A stretch of DNA of 64,000 nt, taken from the NCBI GenBank assembly GCA_036625225.1, contig JAZKUF010000002.1, positions 372,001-436,000 of the forward strand, in the 5' to 3' direction. This DNA comes from Accumulibacter jenkinsii (lineage in GTDB: Bacteria; Pseudomonadota; Gammaproteobacteria; Burkholderiales; Rhodocyclaceae). Shown here piece by piece: positions 17,621-25,787 of this stretch; positions within the stretch are counted from its first letter, which is position 1, and every line of letters starts with the position of its first letter. The notes beneath the pieces were generated by a model that ran no database searches, had not been told where the DNA came from, and saw only the letters and a list, made by a program, of their open reading frames with translations. The position numbers and the translations under genes were made by a program.

Positions 17621-19329
17621 AGGCGCTCTTTAAGAAAGCGGCCGATCTCGGTCACGGCAACCATCTGCGAAGCAGCGTCGACGCGGCCCTTGTATTCCAG
17701 CTTTGCTTCGGCCAGACCGCGCTCACCGACGACCACACGGTGCGGGATGCCGATCAGTTCCATCTCCGCGAAGACCACCCCCGGACGCTCGTTGCGGTCG
17801 TCGAGCAGAACATCGATCCCGGCCTGCAGCAGTTCATCGTAGAGGGCGTCGGCCGCCGTGCGCACGGCCTCACTCTTCCCGTAGGCCATGGGAACGATGC
17901 ACACCTGGAAGGGGGCGATCGCGGCCGGAAAGATGATGCCGCGTTGATCATGCCCCTGCTCGATGGCGGCGCCGACGATGCGGGTGACGCCGATGCCGTA
18001 GCAACCCATTTCCATCACCCGGCTCTGCCCGCTTTCGTCGAGAAAGCAGCATTTGAGCGCCTCGGCGTACTTGCTGCGCAACTGGAAGATGTGGCCCACT
18101 TCGATACCACGACAGAGCTCAAGCCGGCCGCGGCCGTCGGGCGAGGGGTCACCGGCAACGACATTGCGCAGGTCGCAGACCCGCGTCGGTTCGGCGACAT
18201 CGCGCTCGAAATTGACGCCGGTGAGATGGTGGCCGGCTTCATTGGCGCCACAGACGAAGTCGCTCATCACCGCCACGCTGCGATCGGCGAAGACCGGCAG
18301 ACCCGTGACGCCGACCGGACCGATGTAGCCGGGCTGACAAGCGAGGGCGGCGACGATCTCGTCGTCGCGCGCGAAACGGAACTCGCCGAGTGCCTTCTGC
18401 GCCTTGAGTTCGTTCAGTTGGTGATCGCCGCGCAGCAGAATCAGGGCAAACTGCGATTGCCTGCCGACGGGCGTCAGGACGATGGCGATCGCCTTGACCA
18501 TCTGGCCGATTGCGATGCCGAGGAAAGCGGCGACGTCCTCACAGCGACTTTGCCCGGGCGTCGCGACCCGGGCCAGGGCAGCCGTGGCGGGCGCTCTCGC
18601 CGACGTCGGCGCCAGGGCTTCAGCGAGTTCGACGTTGGCCGCGAAGTCGGAGTCCGGACAATAGGCGAGAGCATCCTCACCCGAATCCGCGAGGACGTGA
18701 AACTCGTGCGAGCCGGTACCGCCGATCGAACCGGTATCCGCGGCGACCGCCCGGAATTTCAACCCGAGGCGGGTGAAGATGCGGCTATAGGTGTCGAACA
18801 TGTTGCGGTATTCCCGCTGCAGATCGTCGAAGCTGCTGTGAAACGAGTAGCCGTCCTTCATGAGAAATTCACGACCCCGCATGATGCCGAAGCGCGGCCG
18901 GATTTCATCGCGGAACTTCACCTGCACCTGATAGAAGTGCAGGGGCAACTGGCGGTAGCTCCTGACCTCCTTGCGCACGACGTCGGTAATCACCTCCTCG
19001 TGCGTTGGGCCGATGACGAAATCACGCTGGTGCCGGTCCTTGCAGCGCAGGAGCTCGGGGCCGTACTTCTCCCAGCGTCCGGATTCCTGCCACAGTTCGG
19101 CCGGCTGCACCGCCGGCATCGACAGCTCGATCGCGCCGGCACCATCCATCTCCTCGCGAACGATCTTCTCGACCTTGCGCAGCACGCGCAGGCCGATCGG
19201 CATCCAGGTATAGATCCCGCCCGCCAGCCGTTTGATCATCCCGGCGCGCAGCATGAGCTGGTGGCTGACGAGTTCGGCGTCGGCGGGTGCCTCTTTCAGC
19301 GTTGACAGGAAGAACCGGGAAGCACGCAT
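17608..19329 (-). CDS. proS: Prolyl-tRNA synthetase
   Basis: A 573-residue bacterial-type class II synthetase: an N-terminal catalytic domain with GIYTWMPIGLRVLRKVE (motif 1), FRDEIRPRFGIMRGREFLMKDGYSFH (motif 2) and YGIGVTRIVGAAIEQ (motif 3), an inserted YbaK-like editing domain (~220-400) that removes mischarged alanine, and a C-terminal anticodon-binding domain (~470-573). It attaches proline to tRNA-Pro; a tRNA-Pro gene lies at 36981. The gene overlaps the lytic transglycosylase downstream. Confidence 0.96.
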   Translation of the reverse strand: MRASRFFLSTLKEAPADAELVSHQLMLRAGMIKRLAGGIYTWMPIGLRVLRKVEKIVREEMDGAGAIELSMPAVQPAELWQESGRWEKYGPELLRCKDRHQRDFVIGPTHEEVITDVVRKEVRSYRQLPLHFYQVQVKFRDEIRPRFGIMRGREFLMKDGYSFHSSFDDLQREYRNMFDTYSRIFTRLGLKFRAVAADTGSIGGTGSHEFHVLADSGEDALAYCPDSDFAANVELAEALAPTSARAPATAALARVATPGQSRCEDVAAFLGIAIGQMVKAIAIVLTPVGRQSQFALILLRGDHQLNELKAQKALGEFRFARDDEIVAALACQPGYIGPVGVTGLPVFADRSVAVMSDFVCGANEAGHHLTGVNFERDVAEPTRVCDLRNVVAGDPSPDGRGRLELCRGIEVGHIFQLRSKYAEALKCCFLDESGQSRVMEMGCYGIGVTRIVGAAIEQGHDQRGIIFPAAIAPFQVCIVPMAYGKSEAVRTAADALYDELLQAGIDVLLDDRNERPGVVFAEMELIGIPHRVVVGERGLAEAKLEYKGRVDAASQMVAVTEIGRFLKERLCAA

Positions 19330-19543
19330 GGCAATCGAACAGGCAGGAACAAGGTCGCCATTTTACAAGACATCTGGCAAACCGCGACGCCAATTGCGCG
19401 CCGATGCGCCCGCGGCAGCTTCTCCGGGAGGTGACAGCGAGCCGGCAAGCGGGCGCGCGACGACGCTGCCGCCAAGGTTTGCTTTGCAAGGCTATGGAAA
19501 TGTGGAAAAATGCGCTCAATAAATCGATTTGCAGGTTCTAGAA

Positions 19544-20092
19544 ATGCTTGACCGTGAAGGCTATCGCCCGAACGTCGGCATCATTCTTTGCAACGCCAGA
19601 AACGAGGTCTTCTGGGGCAAGCGAATCCGAGAGCATTCATGGCAGTTCCCGCAAGGTGGCATCAAGCGGGGCGAAACACCGGAACAGGCGATGTACCGGG
19701 AACTGCATGAAGAAGTCGGCTTGCTGCCCGAGCATGTGTTCGTTCTCGGCCGGACCAAGGACTGGTTGCGTTACGACGTACCGACGCACTGGGTGAGACG
19801 AGAGTGGCGTGGCAGTTACCGCGGCCAGAAACAGATCTGGTTTCTGCTGCGGCTCGTCGGTCGCGACTGTGATGTCTCGCTGCGCGCCTGCGATCATCCC
19901 GAATTCGACGCCTGGCGATGGAACAACTACTGGGTGTCGCTTGACGCGGTGATCGAGTTCAAGCGCCGCGTCTATGAGCAGGCCCTGAACGAGCTTGCCC
20001 GCTTTCTCAACGCGGATCATCGTCGGTCGCAACATCCCTCGATGCAGGCCCCGGTCCACGCCGGGGCCGAACTGGTGGTGGCCAAGGAATGA
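19544..20092 (+). CDS. rppH: RNA pyrophosphohydrolase
   Basis: A 182-residue Nudix hydrolase with the complete Nudix box starting GGIKRGETPEQAMYRELHEE, plus the RppH-typical YRPNVGIILCN start and HSWQFPQGG. It removes pyrophosphate from RNA 5' ends and so triggers RNase E decay. Start at the ATG before LDREGYRPNV. The gene overlaps the next one by 4 bases (ATGA). Confidence 0.93.
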   Translation: MLDREGYRPNVGIILCNARNEVFWGKRIREHSWQFPQGGIKRGETPEQAMYRELHEEVGLLPEHVFVLGRTKDWLRYDVPTHWVRREWRGSYRGQKQIWFLLRLVGRDCDVSLRACDHPEFDAWRWNNYWVSLDAVIEFKRRVYEQALNELARFLNADHRRSQHPSMQAPVHAGAELVVAKE

Positions 20093-20661
20093 GTCCCCGT
20101 AGGGATACCGTGACCGCGCTTGCCGGCCATTGCAGCGGCGCATTGACGACGACGCTGGCGTGCTGCTTGCTGGCGGCGTTTGCCGCTTTGCCGCTGCCCG
20201 GCGCTGCGGCCGGCGAGCATGAGATGGACGGGAAGCGCGGACCGCAGGTCGAGGTCGAGTTGCCGCCTTTCCCGCAAGACGAAAACCTGCTCCCTTTTGC
20301 GGTCAGCGCAAGCAGCGACAACCGCTTCATGGTCGACGGCAACTCGCTGAGCGTGACCGCTGACGGCGTCGTGCGTTACACCGTGGTCATCGTCAGCCCT
20401 GCCGGCGCCCGGAACGTGAGTTACGAGGCGATAAACTGCGCGACCGGCGAGCGGCGCCTGCATGCCCTCGGCCGCCCGGATGAGACCTGGACGCGGGCGC
20501 GCGGCGACCAGTGGCTGAAGATCCGGGAAAGTTCGCTCAACCGATACCATGCCGAGCTTTTCACCAACTATTTCTGCCCGCTCGGCACCACCGTCCGTGA
20601 TGCCGATGAACTCCGCAGAGCCCTGCAGCAGGGCGGCCACCCGGCAGTCCGGCAACGCTAG
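20089..20661 (+). CDS. CNP1-like family protein, exported
   Basis: A 190-residue protein with an N-terminal signal peptide (CCLLAAFAALPLPGAAAG). The mature part has VELPPFPQDENLLPF and DGVVRYTVVIVSPAGARNVSYEAINC, characteristic of the CNP1-like family of betaproteobacteria, first noted as a neisserial cryptic protein. Function unknown. It is coupled to rppH through a 4-base overlap, an arrangement I recall in related genomes. Confidence 0.75.
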   Translation: MSPRRDTVTALAGHCSGALTTTLACCLLAAFAALPLPGAAAGEHEMDGKRGPQVEVELPPFPQDENLLPFAVSASSDNRFMVDGNSLSVTADGVVRYTVVIVSPAGARNVSYEAINCATGERRLHALGRPDETWTRARGDQWLKIRESSLNRYHAELFTNYFCPLGTTVRDADELRRALQQGGHPAVRQR

Positions 20662-20706
20662 GAGAACGGCCCTGCTGCTGCCCTTCAAACAAACTCCCGG
20701 CGACCG

Positions 20707-21330
20707 ATGATCAGCGACCGCTTCCTGATCCAGTTCGACAAGGCCCTGCGTACGCTCTTTGTCAGCGCGCCAAGCCGACGCGAAGTGCCCGGAAGCCAGA
20801 TGCCCGAAGCGACCTTGTCGGCGCCCGAGCGGACACATGCCGGCGCCCTGATGCGGGTCAACCACGTCGGCGAGGTCTGTGCGCAGGCACTCTACCAGGG
20901 ACAGGCACTGACCTGCCGCGACCAGGAACTGAAGCAGGCGCTAGCGCAGGCCGCCAGCGAGGAGACCGACCATCTCGCCTGGACCGAGCGCCGTCTGCGG
21001 GAACTGGGCAGCCGGACGAGCCTGCTGAATCCGCTGTGGTACCTGGGTGCGCTGGGCATGGGAATGGCCGCCGGCAAACTCGGCGACCGCTGGAGCCTCG
21101 GCTTTCTCGCCGAAACCGAGCGCCAGGTCGAAGCGCACCTCGATCACCACCTCACCGAACTGCCGAACGCCGACAAACGCTCGCGCGCGATCGTCGCGCA
21201 GATGCGACTGGACGAAATCTCGCACGCCGAAACCGCAGTTCGTCTCGGTGCCAGCGAACTGCCGGCATCGGCAATCAAGGCGATGCAACTCGCGTCGGGG
21301 GTGATGACGCGTACCGCCTACTACCTCTAG
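20707..21330 (+). CDS. coq7: Demethoxyubiquinone hydroxylase Coq7
   Basis: A 207-residue di-iron hydroxylase that adds the C6 hydroxyl in ubiquinone synthesis, acting at the inner membrane. Iron ligands are visible in RVNHVGEVCAQALY, EETDHLAW, ETERQVEAHLDHH and DEISHAETA, the paired E/ExxH pattern of the family. A hydrophobic stretch (WYLGALGMGMAAGKLG) is the membrane-binding helix. It converges with the OsmC gene, overlapping by 4 bases. Confidence 0.93.
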   Translation: MISDRFLIQFDKALRTLFVSAPSRREVPGSQMPEATLSAPERTHAGALMRVNHVGEVCAQALYQGQALTCRDQELKQALAQAASEETDHLAWTERRLRELGSRTSLLNPLWYLGALGMGMAAGKLGDRWSLGFLAETERQVEAHLDHHLTELPNADKRSRAIVAQMRLDEISHAETAVRLGASELPASAIKAMQLASGVMTRTAYYL

Positions 21331-21746
21331 CTTTCGATGATCTCGAAATCATGCGAAAGGGTGGCGGTCTTGCCCAGCATGATCGACGCCGAGCAGTAGG
21401 TCTCGCTGGATAGCGCGATGGCGCGGGCAACGGCGTCCGGCTTGAGTTGCTTGCCGCTCACCCGAAAGTGAAAATGGATCCGGGTGAACACCCTTGGCTC
21501 GGCTTCTGCCCGCTCGGCCTGCAGGGTCACTTCACAGCCACTGACGGCATGACGTCCTTTCTTCAGAATCAGGACGACGTCAAACGCGGCACACCCTCCG
21601 GTCCCGGCAAGTAGCAATTCCATCGGTCGCGGCGCCAGGTCGCGCCCCCCCGCTTCGACCGCGCCATCCATCACCAGCGAGTGGTGACTACCGGTTTCAG
21701 CAATGAACGACATCCCCTCCCCGGTCCACTTCACCTTGCATTCCAT
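21327..21746 (-). CDS. OsmC family protein (YhfA-like)
   Basis: A 139-residue OsmC-fold protein with both redox cysteines: one in LAGTGGCAAFDVVLILKKG and one in SSETYCSASIML. The spacing and the PMELLLAGTGGC motif fit the YhfA/OsmC subgroup rather than Ohr. Likely role: reduction of organic peroxides or thiol stress. GAGGAG lies upstream of the ATG. Confidence 0.87.
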   Translation of the reverse strand: MECKVKWTGEGMSFIAETGSHHSLVMDGAVEAGGRDLAPRPMELLLAGTGGCAAFDVVLILKKGRHAVSGCEVTLQAERAEAEPRVFTRIHFHFRVSGKQLKPDAVARAIALSSETYCSASIMLGKTATLSHDFEIIES

Positions 21747-22108
21747 GTGCTGCTCCTCATGTTCGAGATATCTCTGCCAAAGGCCAAGGCCCGCTTGGCC
21801 CGGGCCACAAACGATGCCCAACGGCTGCCTGTGGTTTTGCCCGCCAGAGCCGCCGCTCGGCGAGCGAGCGACGGTTTCCCGCCGGCGGTAGCGATTGTAG
21901 ACGGAAGTTCTGCGCCCTGCGGACCAATAATGCTGCATCGCAACATGAAAAATTCCGGTCACTACTTAAATACTTGCCCATGTCGTTGAACATTATGTAA
22001 CCAGTTCCACAATTAACAATTAACTTACTAACCATATTCATTATTCTGGTTATCAGGTTCTGAGCGCACACACACCAGACAAAACATGACGCAACGCACA
22101 AAAAGTAC

Positions 22109-22137
22109 TTGACCTTCGCCCCCGCAAGAGCCATAAT
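22109..22137 (+). promoter_or_regulatory. Predicted sigma-70 promoter of a small RNA
   Basis: TTGACC (22109-22114), a 17-base spacer and CATAAT (22132-22137). It points into a stretch with no coding gene that ends in a strong intrinsic terminator about 110 bases further on. Confidence 0.6.
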
Positions 22138-22143
22138 GCGTTC

Positions 22144-22251
22144 AACGTAAGCATTGAAGACCCGGCACCAGCAGCACTCTTCTCCCCTTGTCTCCTCCAC
22201 CCTCCTCCTTTGGTGTGGATTTAGCGCGGCTCCCCGAGCCGCGCTTTTTTT
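22144..22251 (+). ncRNA. Candidate small RNA with a CU-rich, anti-Shine-Dalgarno-like segment
   Basis: No recognised RNA family. The predicted transcript of about 108 bases runs from a near-consensus promoter to a perfect terminator, all in the 652-base gap between osmC and rplM. The middle (22177-22211) is almost pure C/U and holds repeated CTCCTCC motifs complementary to ribosome binding sites; imperfect CCACC/GGTGTGG arms may display one in a hairpin loop. No convincing ORF with a ribosome site is present. It could instead be an attenuated leader of rplM, but rplM has its own promoter downstream of the terminator. Upstream, 21950-22110 is AT-rich and holds nothing else I can name. Confidence 0.5.
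22223..22251 (+). terminator. Intrinsic terminator
   Basis: A perfect 10-bp stem (22223-22232 with 22236-22245), a 3-base loop and seven T residues from 22245. It closes the predicted small RNA. Confidence 0.85.
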
Positions 22252-22326
22252 GTTCCCTCACCCGTCCACCGCGAGCTGCCGGTCTGTCCTGAAAACCGCC
22301 CTGAACGGGTACGCCAGAAACAGCGA

Positions 22327-22356
22327 TTGACATGAGTTGCAGACTTGCCATAACAT
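22327..22356 (+). promoter_or_regulatory. Predicted promoter of rplM-rpsI
   Basis: A perfect TTGACA (22327-22332), an 18-base spacer and TAACAT (22351-22356), 43 bases upstream of the rplM start. Confidence 0.6.
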
Positions 22357-22398
22357 GCTGGGCTTTCCGTTATCAGGCAAAAAAGGACGGCGTTTTTA

Positions 22399-22827
22399 AT
22401 GAAGACTTTCTCTGCCAAGCCGCACGAAGTAACGCGTGAATGGCTTCTGGTTGATGCCACGGACAAGGTGCTGGGTCGCCTTGCAACCGAAATTGCTCGC
22501 CGCCTGCGTGGTAAGCACAAAGCCGAATTCACTCCCCACGTGGATACCGGTGATTACATTGTCGTCACCAACGTCGAGAAGTTGCGCGTCACAGGCAACA
22601 AGGCTGAAGACAAGAAGTACTATCACCACTCGGGCTACCCCGGGGGCATCCGCGAAACGAACTTCACCAAGATGCAGCAGCGTTTCCCCGGCCGGGTGCT
22701 CGAACAGGCCGTGAAGGGCATGCTCCCCAAGGGTCCGCTCGGTTACGCGATGCTCAAGAAGATGAAGTGCTACGCCGGCGCAACCCATCCGCACGCTGCT
22801 CAGCAGCCGAAAGCTCTCGAACTCTAA
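22399..22827 (+). CDS. rplM: 50S ribosomal protein L13
   Basis: A 142-residue L13 with the family features MKTFSAKPHEVTREWLLVDA, LGRLATEIARRLRGKHKAEFTP and MLPKGPLGYAMLKKMKCYAG. It binds 23S rRNA early in large-subunit assembly. First gene of the rplM-rpsI operon, with rpsI nine bases downstream. Confidence 0.97.
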   Translation: MKTFSAKPHEVTREWLLVDATDKVLGRLATEIARRLRGKHKAEFTPHVDTGDYIVVTNVEKLRVTGNKAEDKKYYHHSGYPGGIRETNFTKMQQRFPGRVLEQAVKGMLPKGPLGYAMLKKMKCYAGATHPHAAQQPKALEL

Positions 22828-22836
22828 GGGATCACA

Positions 22837-23229
22837 ATGGCTGAAAATTACTTCTATGGCACCGGCCGGCGAAAGAGCGCCGTGGCGCGTGTCTTCATGA
22901 AGCGCGGCGACGGCAAGTTCGTCGTGAACGGCAAACCGGTCGACGAGTTCTTCTCGCGTGTCACCGGTCGCATGATCGTTCGGCAACCGCTGCAACTGAT
23001 CGAACAACTGACCGGCTTCGACGTTCTGGTCAATGTCGGCGGTGGCGGTGAATCGGGGCAGGCAGGCGCCGTCCGCCACGGCATCACCCGCGCGCTGATT
23101 GCCTACGATGTGACGCTCAAACCGGCACTGTCGAAGGCTGGCTTCGTCACTCGCGATGCGCGTGAAGTCGAGCGCAAGAAGGTCGGTTTCCACAAAGCCC
23201 GCCGTCGCAAGCAGTTCTCCAAGCGCTAG
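22837..23229 (+). CDS. rpsI: 30S ribosomal protein S9
   Basis: A 130-residue S9 with the N-terminal YFYGTGRRKSAVARVF, the GGGESGQAGAVRHGITRAL loop and the conserved basic C-terminal tail KKVGFHKARRRKQFSKR that reaches the P-site tRNA. Confidence 0.97.
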   Translation: MAENYFYGTGRRKSAVARVFMKRGDGKFVVNGKPVDEFFSRVTGRMIVRQPLQLIEQLTGFDVLVNVGGGGESGQAGAVRHGITRALIAYDVTLKPALSKAGFVTRDAREVERKKVGFHKARRRKQFSKR

Positions 23230-23245
23230 AATCCAGCTTGCACCG

Positions 23246-23271
23246 CGAAAGCCGCCTTTGGGCGGCTTTCG
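23246..23271 (+). terminator. Hairpin after rpsI
   Basis: An 11-bp perfect stem (23246-23256 with 23261-23271) and a 4-base loop, 17 bases after the rpsI stop. The T-tail is weak. Confidence 0.6.
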
Positions 23272-23319
23272 TGCCTTCGGCAAACGGGAACCCTCATTGC
23301 AGGCTTCGTGGAGACGCTC

Positions 23320-24348
23320 ATGATCAAGGTCGGAATCGTCGGTGGCACGGGCTACACCGGTGTCGAATTGCTGCGCCTGCTGGCGCAGCACCCGCAGGTG
23401 GAAATCGTTGCCATCACTTCCCGGGGGGACGCCGGCACCGACGTCTCGAGCATGTTTCCGAGCTTGCGCGGACGCCTGGATCTGAAATTCGAGGATCCGG
23501 CCAGCGCCCCGCTGCAGGCTTGCGATGCGGTCTTTTTCGCCACCCCCAACGGCGTCGCCATGGAGCAGGCACCGGCGCTGCTCGACGCGGGCGTGCGCGT
23601 GATCGATCTGGCCGCCGACTTTCGTCTGCGTAACGTCGCTGAATGGCGCCAGTGGTACGGCATGCAGCATGCCAGCCCGGCGTGGGTGGAAAAGGCTGTC
23701 TATGGCCTGCCGGAATATACCCGCAGCCAGATCCGCAACGCTCGCCTGGTCGCCAACCCCGGCTGCTACCCGACAGCGGTGCAGCTGGGCTTCATGCCGC
23801 TGCTCGAAACTGGCGTGATCGACCTCGAGCAGCTGGTGGCCGATGCCAAGTCGGGCGTCTCGGGAGCCGGGCGCAAGGCCGAGGTCGCCGCCCTCTTCTC
23901 GGAAGCGGCCGACAACTTCAAGGCTTATGCCGTTGCCGGCCACCGACATCTGCCGGAGATCCGGCAGGGCCTGTCGAGAATGGCCGGCCTGCCGGTCGGA
24001 CTGACCTTCGTTCCCCACCTGACGCCGCTGATCCGCGGCATTCATGCCACCCTTTACGCTCGCATCACGCGTGAAACCGACTTTCAGGCGCTGTTCGAAG
24101 GGCGCTACCAGGACGAACCGTTCGTCGATGTGCTGCCGCCGGGGTCACATCCCGACACGCGCTCGGTGCGGGCAGCCAATACCTGCCGCATCGCGGTGCA
24201 CCGCCCGCAGGGCGGCAACGTTCTGGTCGTGCTGTCGGTCATCGACAACCTCGTCAAGGGGGCTGCAGGCCAGGCCGTGCAGAATTTGAACATCATGTTT
24301 GGCCGACCGGAAACGGAAGGTCTGGAACAGCTGGCGGTGTTTCCGTGA
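23320..24348 (+). CDS. argC: N-acetyl-gamma-glutamyl-phosphate reductase
   Basis: A 342-residue NADPH-dependent enzyme of arginine synthesis. The N-terminal Rossmann motif is VGIVGGTGYTGVELL; the catalytic cysteine is in VANPGCYPTAVQLG; the catalytic base is in AVAGHRHLPEI. Start chosen at the ATG before IKVGIVGG with GGAG upstream. The neighbourhood (rplM, rpsI, argC, erpA) is the usual betaproteobacterial order. Confidence 0.95.
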   Translation: MIKVGIVGGTGYTGVELLRLLAQHPQVEIVAITSRGDAGTDVSSMFPSLRGRLDLKFEDPASAPLQACDAVFFATPNGVAMEQAPALLDAGVRVIDLAADFRLRNVAEWRQWYGMQHASPAWVEKAVYGLPEYTRSQIRNARLVANPGCYPTAVQLGFMPLLETGVIDLEQLVADAKSGVSGAGRKAEVAALFSEAADNFKAYAVAGHRHLPEIRQGLSRMAGLPVGLTFVPHLTPLIRGIHATLYARITRETDFQALFEGRYQDEPFVDVLPPGSHPDTRSVRAANTCRIAVHRPQGGNVLVVLSVIDNLVKGAAGQAVQNLNIMFGRPETEGLEQLAVFP

Positions 24349-24447
24349 CCTTGACCGCAGCGCCCGGCGGACTTCCGGAACTCCCTTCAAATGCACCTGT
24401 CCCAGCCCCAGCTTGGCATTTTTAATCAGACCCTGAAGGATATCGTT

Positions 24448-24798
24448 ATGAACGTCGCAACCGAAATGCCCTTACCGTTTGTCTTCACCAATAGCGCGGC
24501 GGCCAAGGTAAAAGAACTGATCGAGGAAGAAGGCAATCCGGAGCTGAAACTGCGGGTGTTCGTCACCGGCGGCGGTTGCTCGGGTTTTCAGTATGGCTTT
24601 ACCTTCGACGAGGTGGCCAACGACGACGACACCGCACTGCAGAAGAACGGCGTCACCCTGCTGGTCGACCCGATGAGTTATCAGTATCTGGTCGGCGCCG
24701 AAATCGACTATACCGAAGGGCTCGAAGGTTCACAATTCGTGATCAAGAACCCCAATGCATCTTCCACCTGCGGCTGCGGTTCGTCGTTCTCGGTCTGA
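24448..24798 (+). CDS. erpA: Iron-sulfur cluster insertion protein ErpA
   Basis: A 116-residue A-type carrier with the three conserved cysteines: one in VTGGGCSGFQYGF and two in the C-terminal STCGCGSSFSV. It accepts clusters from the Isc/Suf scaffold and passes them to target enzymes. AAGGA precedes the ATG; a longer upstream frame lacks such a site. Confidence 0.93.
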   Translation: MNVATEMPLPFVFTNSAAAKVKELIEEEGNPELKLRVFVTGGGCSGFQYGFTFDEVANDDDTALQKNGVTLLVDPMSYQYLVGAEIDYTEGLEGSQFVIKNPNASSTCGCGSSFSV

Positions 24799-24816
24799 AC
24801 CGCCAGCAACACCCAA

Positions 24817-24842
24817 TCCCTGACTCCCTGACTCCCTGACCC
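24817..24842 (+). repeat. Short tandem repeat, TGACTCCC units
   Basis: About three copies of the 8-mer TGACTCCC in the 65-base spacer between erpA and the ctaA pair. A similar repeat on the opposite strand occurs at 31442-31464. Confidence 0.6.
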
Positions 24843-24863
24843 GACCACACGCGCGGCAGCTGA

Positions 24864-25787
24864 TCATCGTCTGAGCAGGCTCGCCAGCACAGCCAGCAAC
24901 GCTGCGGCAGCGACGCCATGGCTGATGGCGAGCCACAGGCTGAAAGCGCTGAAGACGGTCAGGGTGCCCAGTCCGACCTCGACCGCGAGCAGGAAGAGCA
25001 GCGCCTTGGCCGCTTTTCGCCGTGACTCGTCGGCCAGCGCCTGCAACCCGGCGAGGCCGAGCAGAAGGAGCGTCGCGACGGCGCTGTAGCGGTGCAACAG
25101 ATGCAGATTGGTGCCGCCCGGATCCCCGGCGGGAGGCGGCATGGTCAGCGTTGCGAAAGGTTCGAGCGCCGCCCAGCCCGGCTGTGCCGGCCACCAGCTG
25201 CCGGCACAGCCGGGCAAGGAAGCGCAGACCAGCGCTGTGTAGCCGGCGCCGATCAGCGCCCCGAGGACCACCGTCAATGACAACGTCGCCGCTCCCAGGC
25301 GTAAAGCCAGCCTCGGCGCCGGACGCTGGCTCAGCATCGACCCCGGGCCGCTGGCGAGCACCACTCGCCAGGAAAAGGTCACCAGCCCCAGGCCACCCAT
25401 GATGTTGAGGAAGGTGACCAGCGTTTGCCTCGGATCCGAGCTCCACACCCCGATCGCCGACAACACCAGCATCAACAGCAGCAGCAGGGTCGCCGGCTGT
25501 GCGACCGCCGGCAGCGCCGGCCGCCGCCAGCATTGCCACACGAGCGTGCAGGCAAGCAGCAGCGAGATCGTTGCCAGCATGCGATGCAGCAGGCGCACGG
25601 CGCCGAATTGCAGCGCTCGCGGTTCGCCGGTCAGGATCTGGCCGTAGCAGGCGGGCCAGTCGGCACAGCCGAGGCCGGCACCGTCGAGTCGAAGGTAGGC
25701 GCTGAGCAGCACGACGAGGAGCGACAATGCGGTCAACAAGCGCGCGCTGGAACGGATTTTGCGCAGCCGCAGGCCCGGGCTCTCCAT
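24864..25787 (-). CDS. COX15/CtaA-family protein, cysteine-containing paralogue
   Basis: A 307-residue protein with eight predicted helices, homologous to heme A synthase. Heme-ligand positions: His68 (first half), His232 and His290 (second half) are present, but the second histidine of the N-terminal half is Asn128. Two Cys pairs are present (Cys41/Cys47 and Cys188/Cys194) in the extracytoplasmic loops, as in Bacillus-type CtaA. With one ligand missing it may not be a full synthase; an accessory or heme-carrying role is possible. It starts within the stop codon of the companion ctaA (TGATG), so the two are coupled. Confidence 0.78.
   Translation of the reverse strand: MESPGLRLRKIRSSARLLTALSLLVVLLSAYLRLDGAGLGCADWPACYGQILTGEPRALQFGAVRLLHRMLATISLLLACTLVWQCWRRPALPAVAQPATLLLLLMLVLSAIGVWSSDPRQTLVTFLNIMGGLGLVTFSWRVVLASGPGSMLSQRPAPRLALRLGAATLSLTVVLGALIGAGYTALVCASLPGCAGSWWPAQPGWAALEPFATLTMPPPAGDPGGTNLHLLHRYSAVATLLLLGLAGLQALADESRRKAAKALLFLLAVEVGLGTLTVFSAFSLWLAISHGVAAAALLAVLASLLRR

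Noticed and set aside
24816..24842. The short tandem repeat as a CRISPR remnant.
   Set aside because: Units are 8 bases long with no spacers; CRISPR repeats are 20-40 bases with unique spacers.
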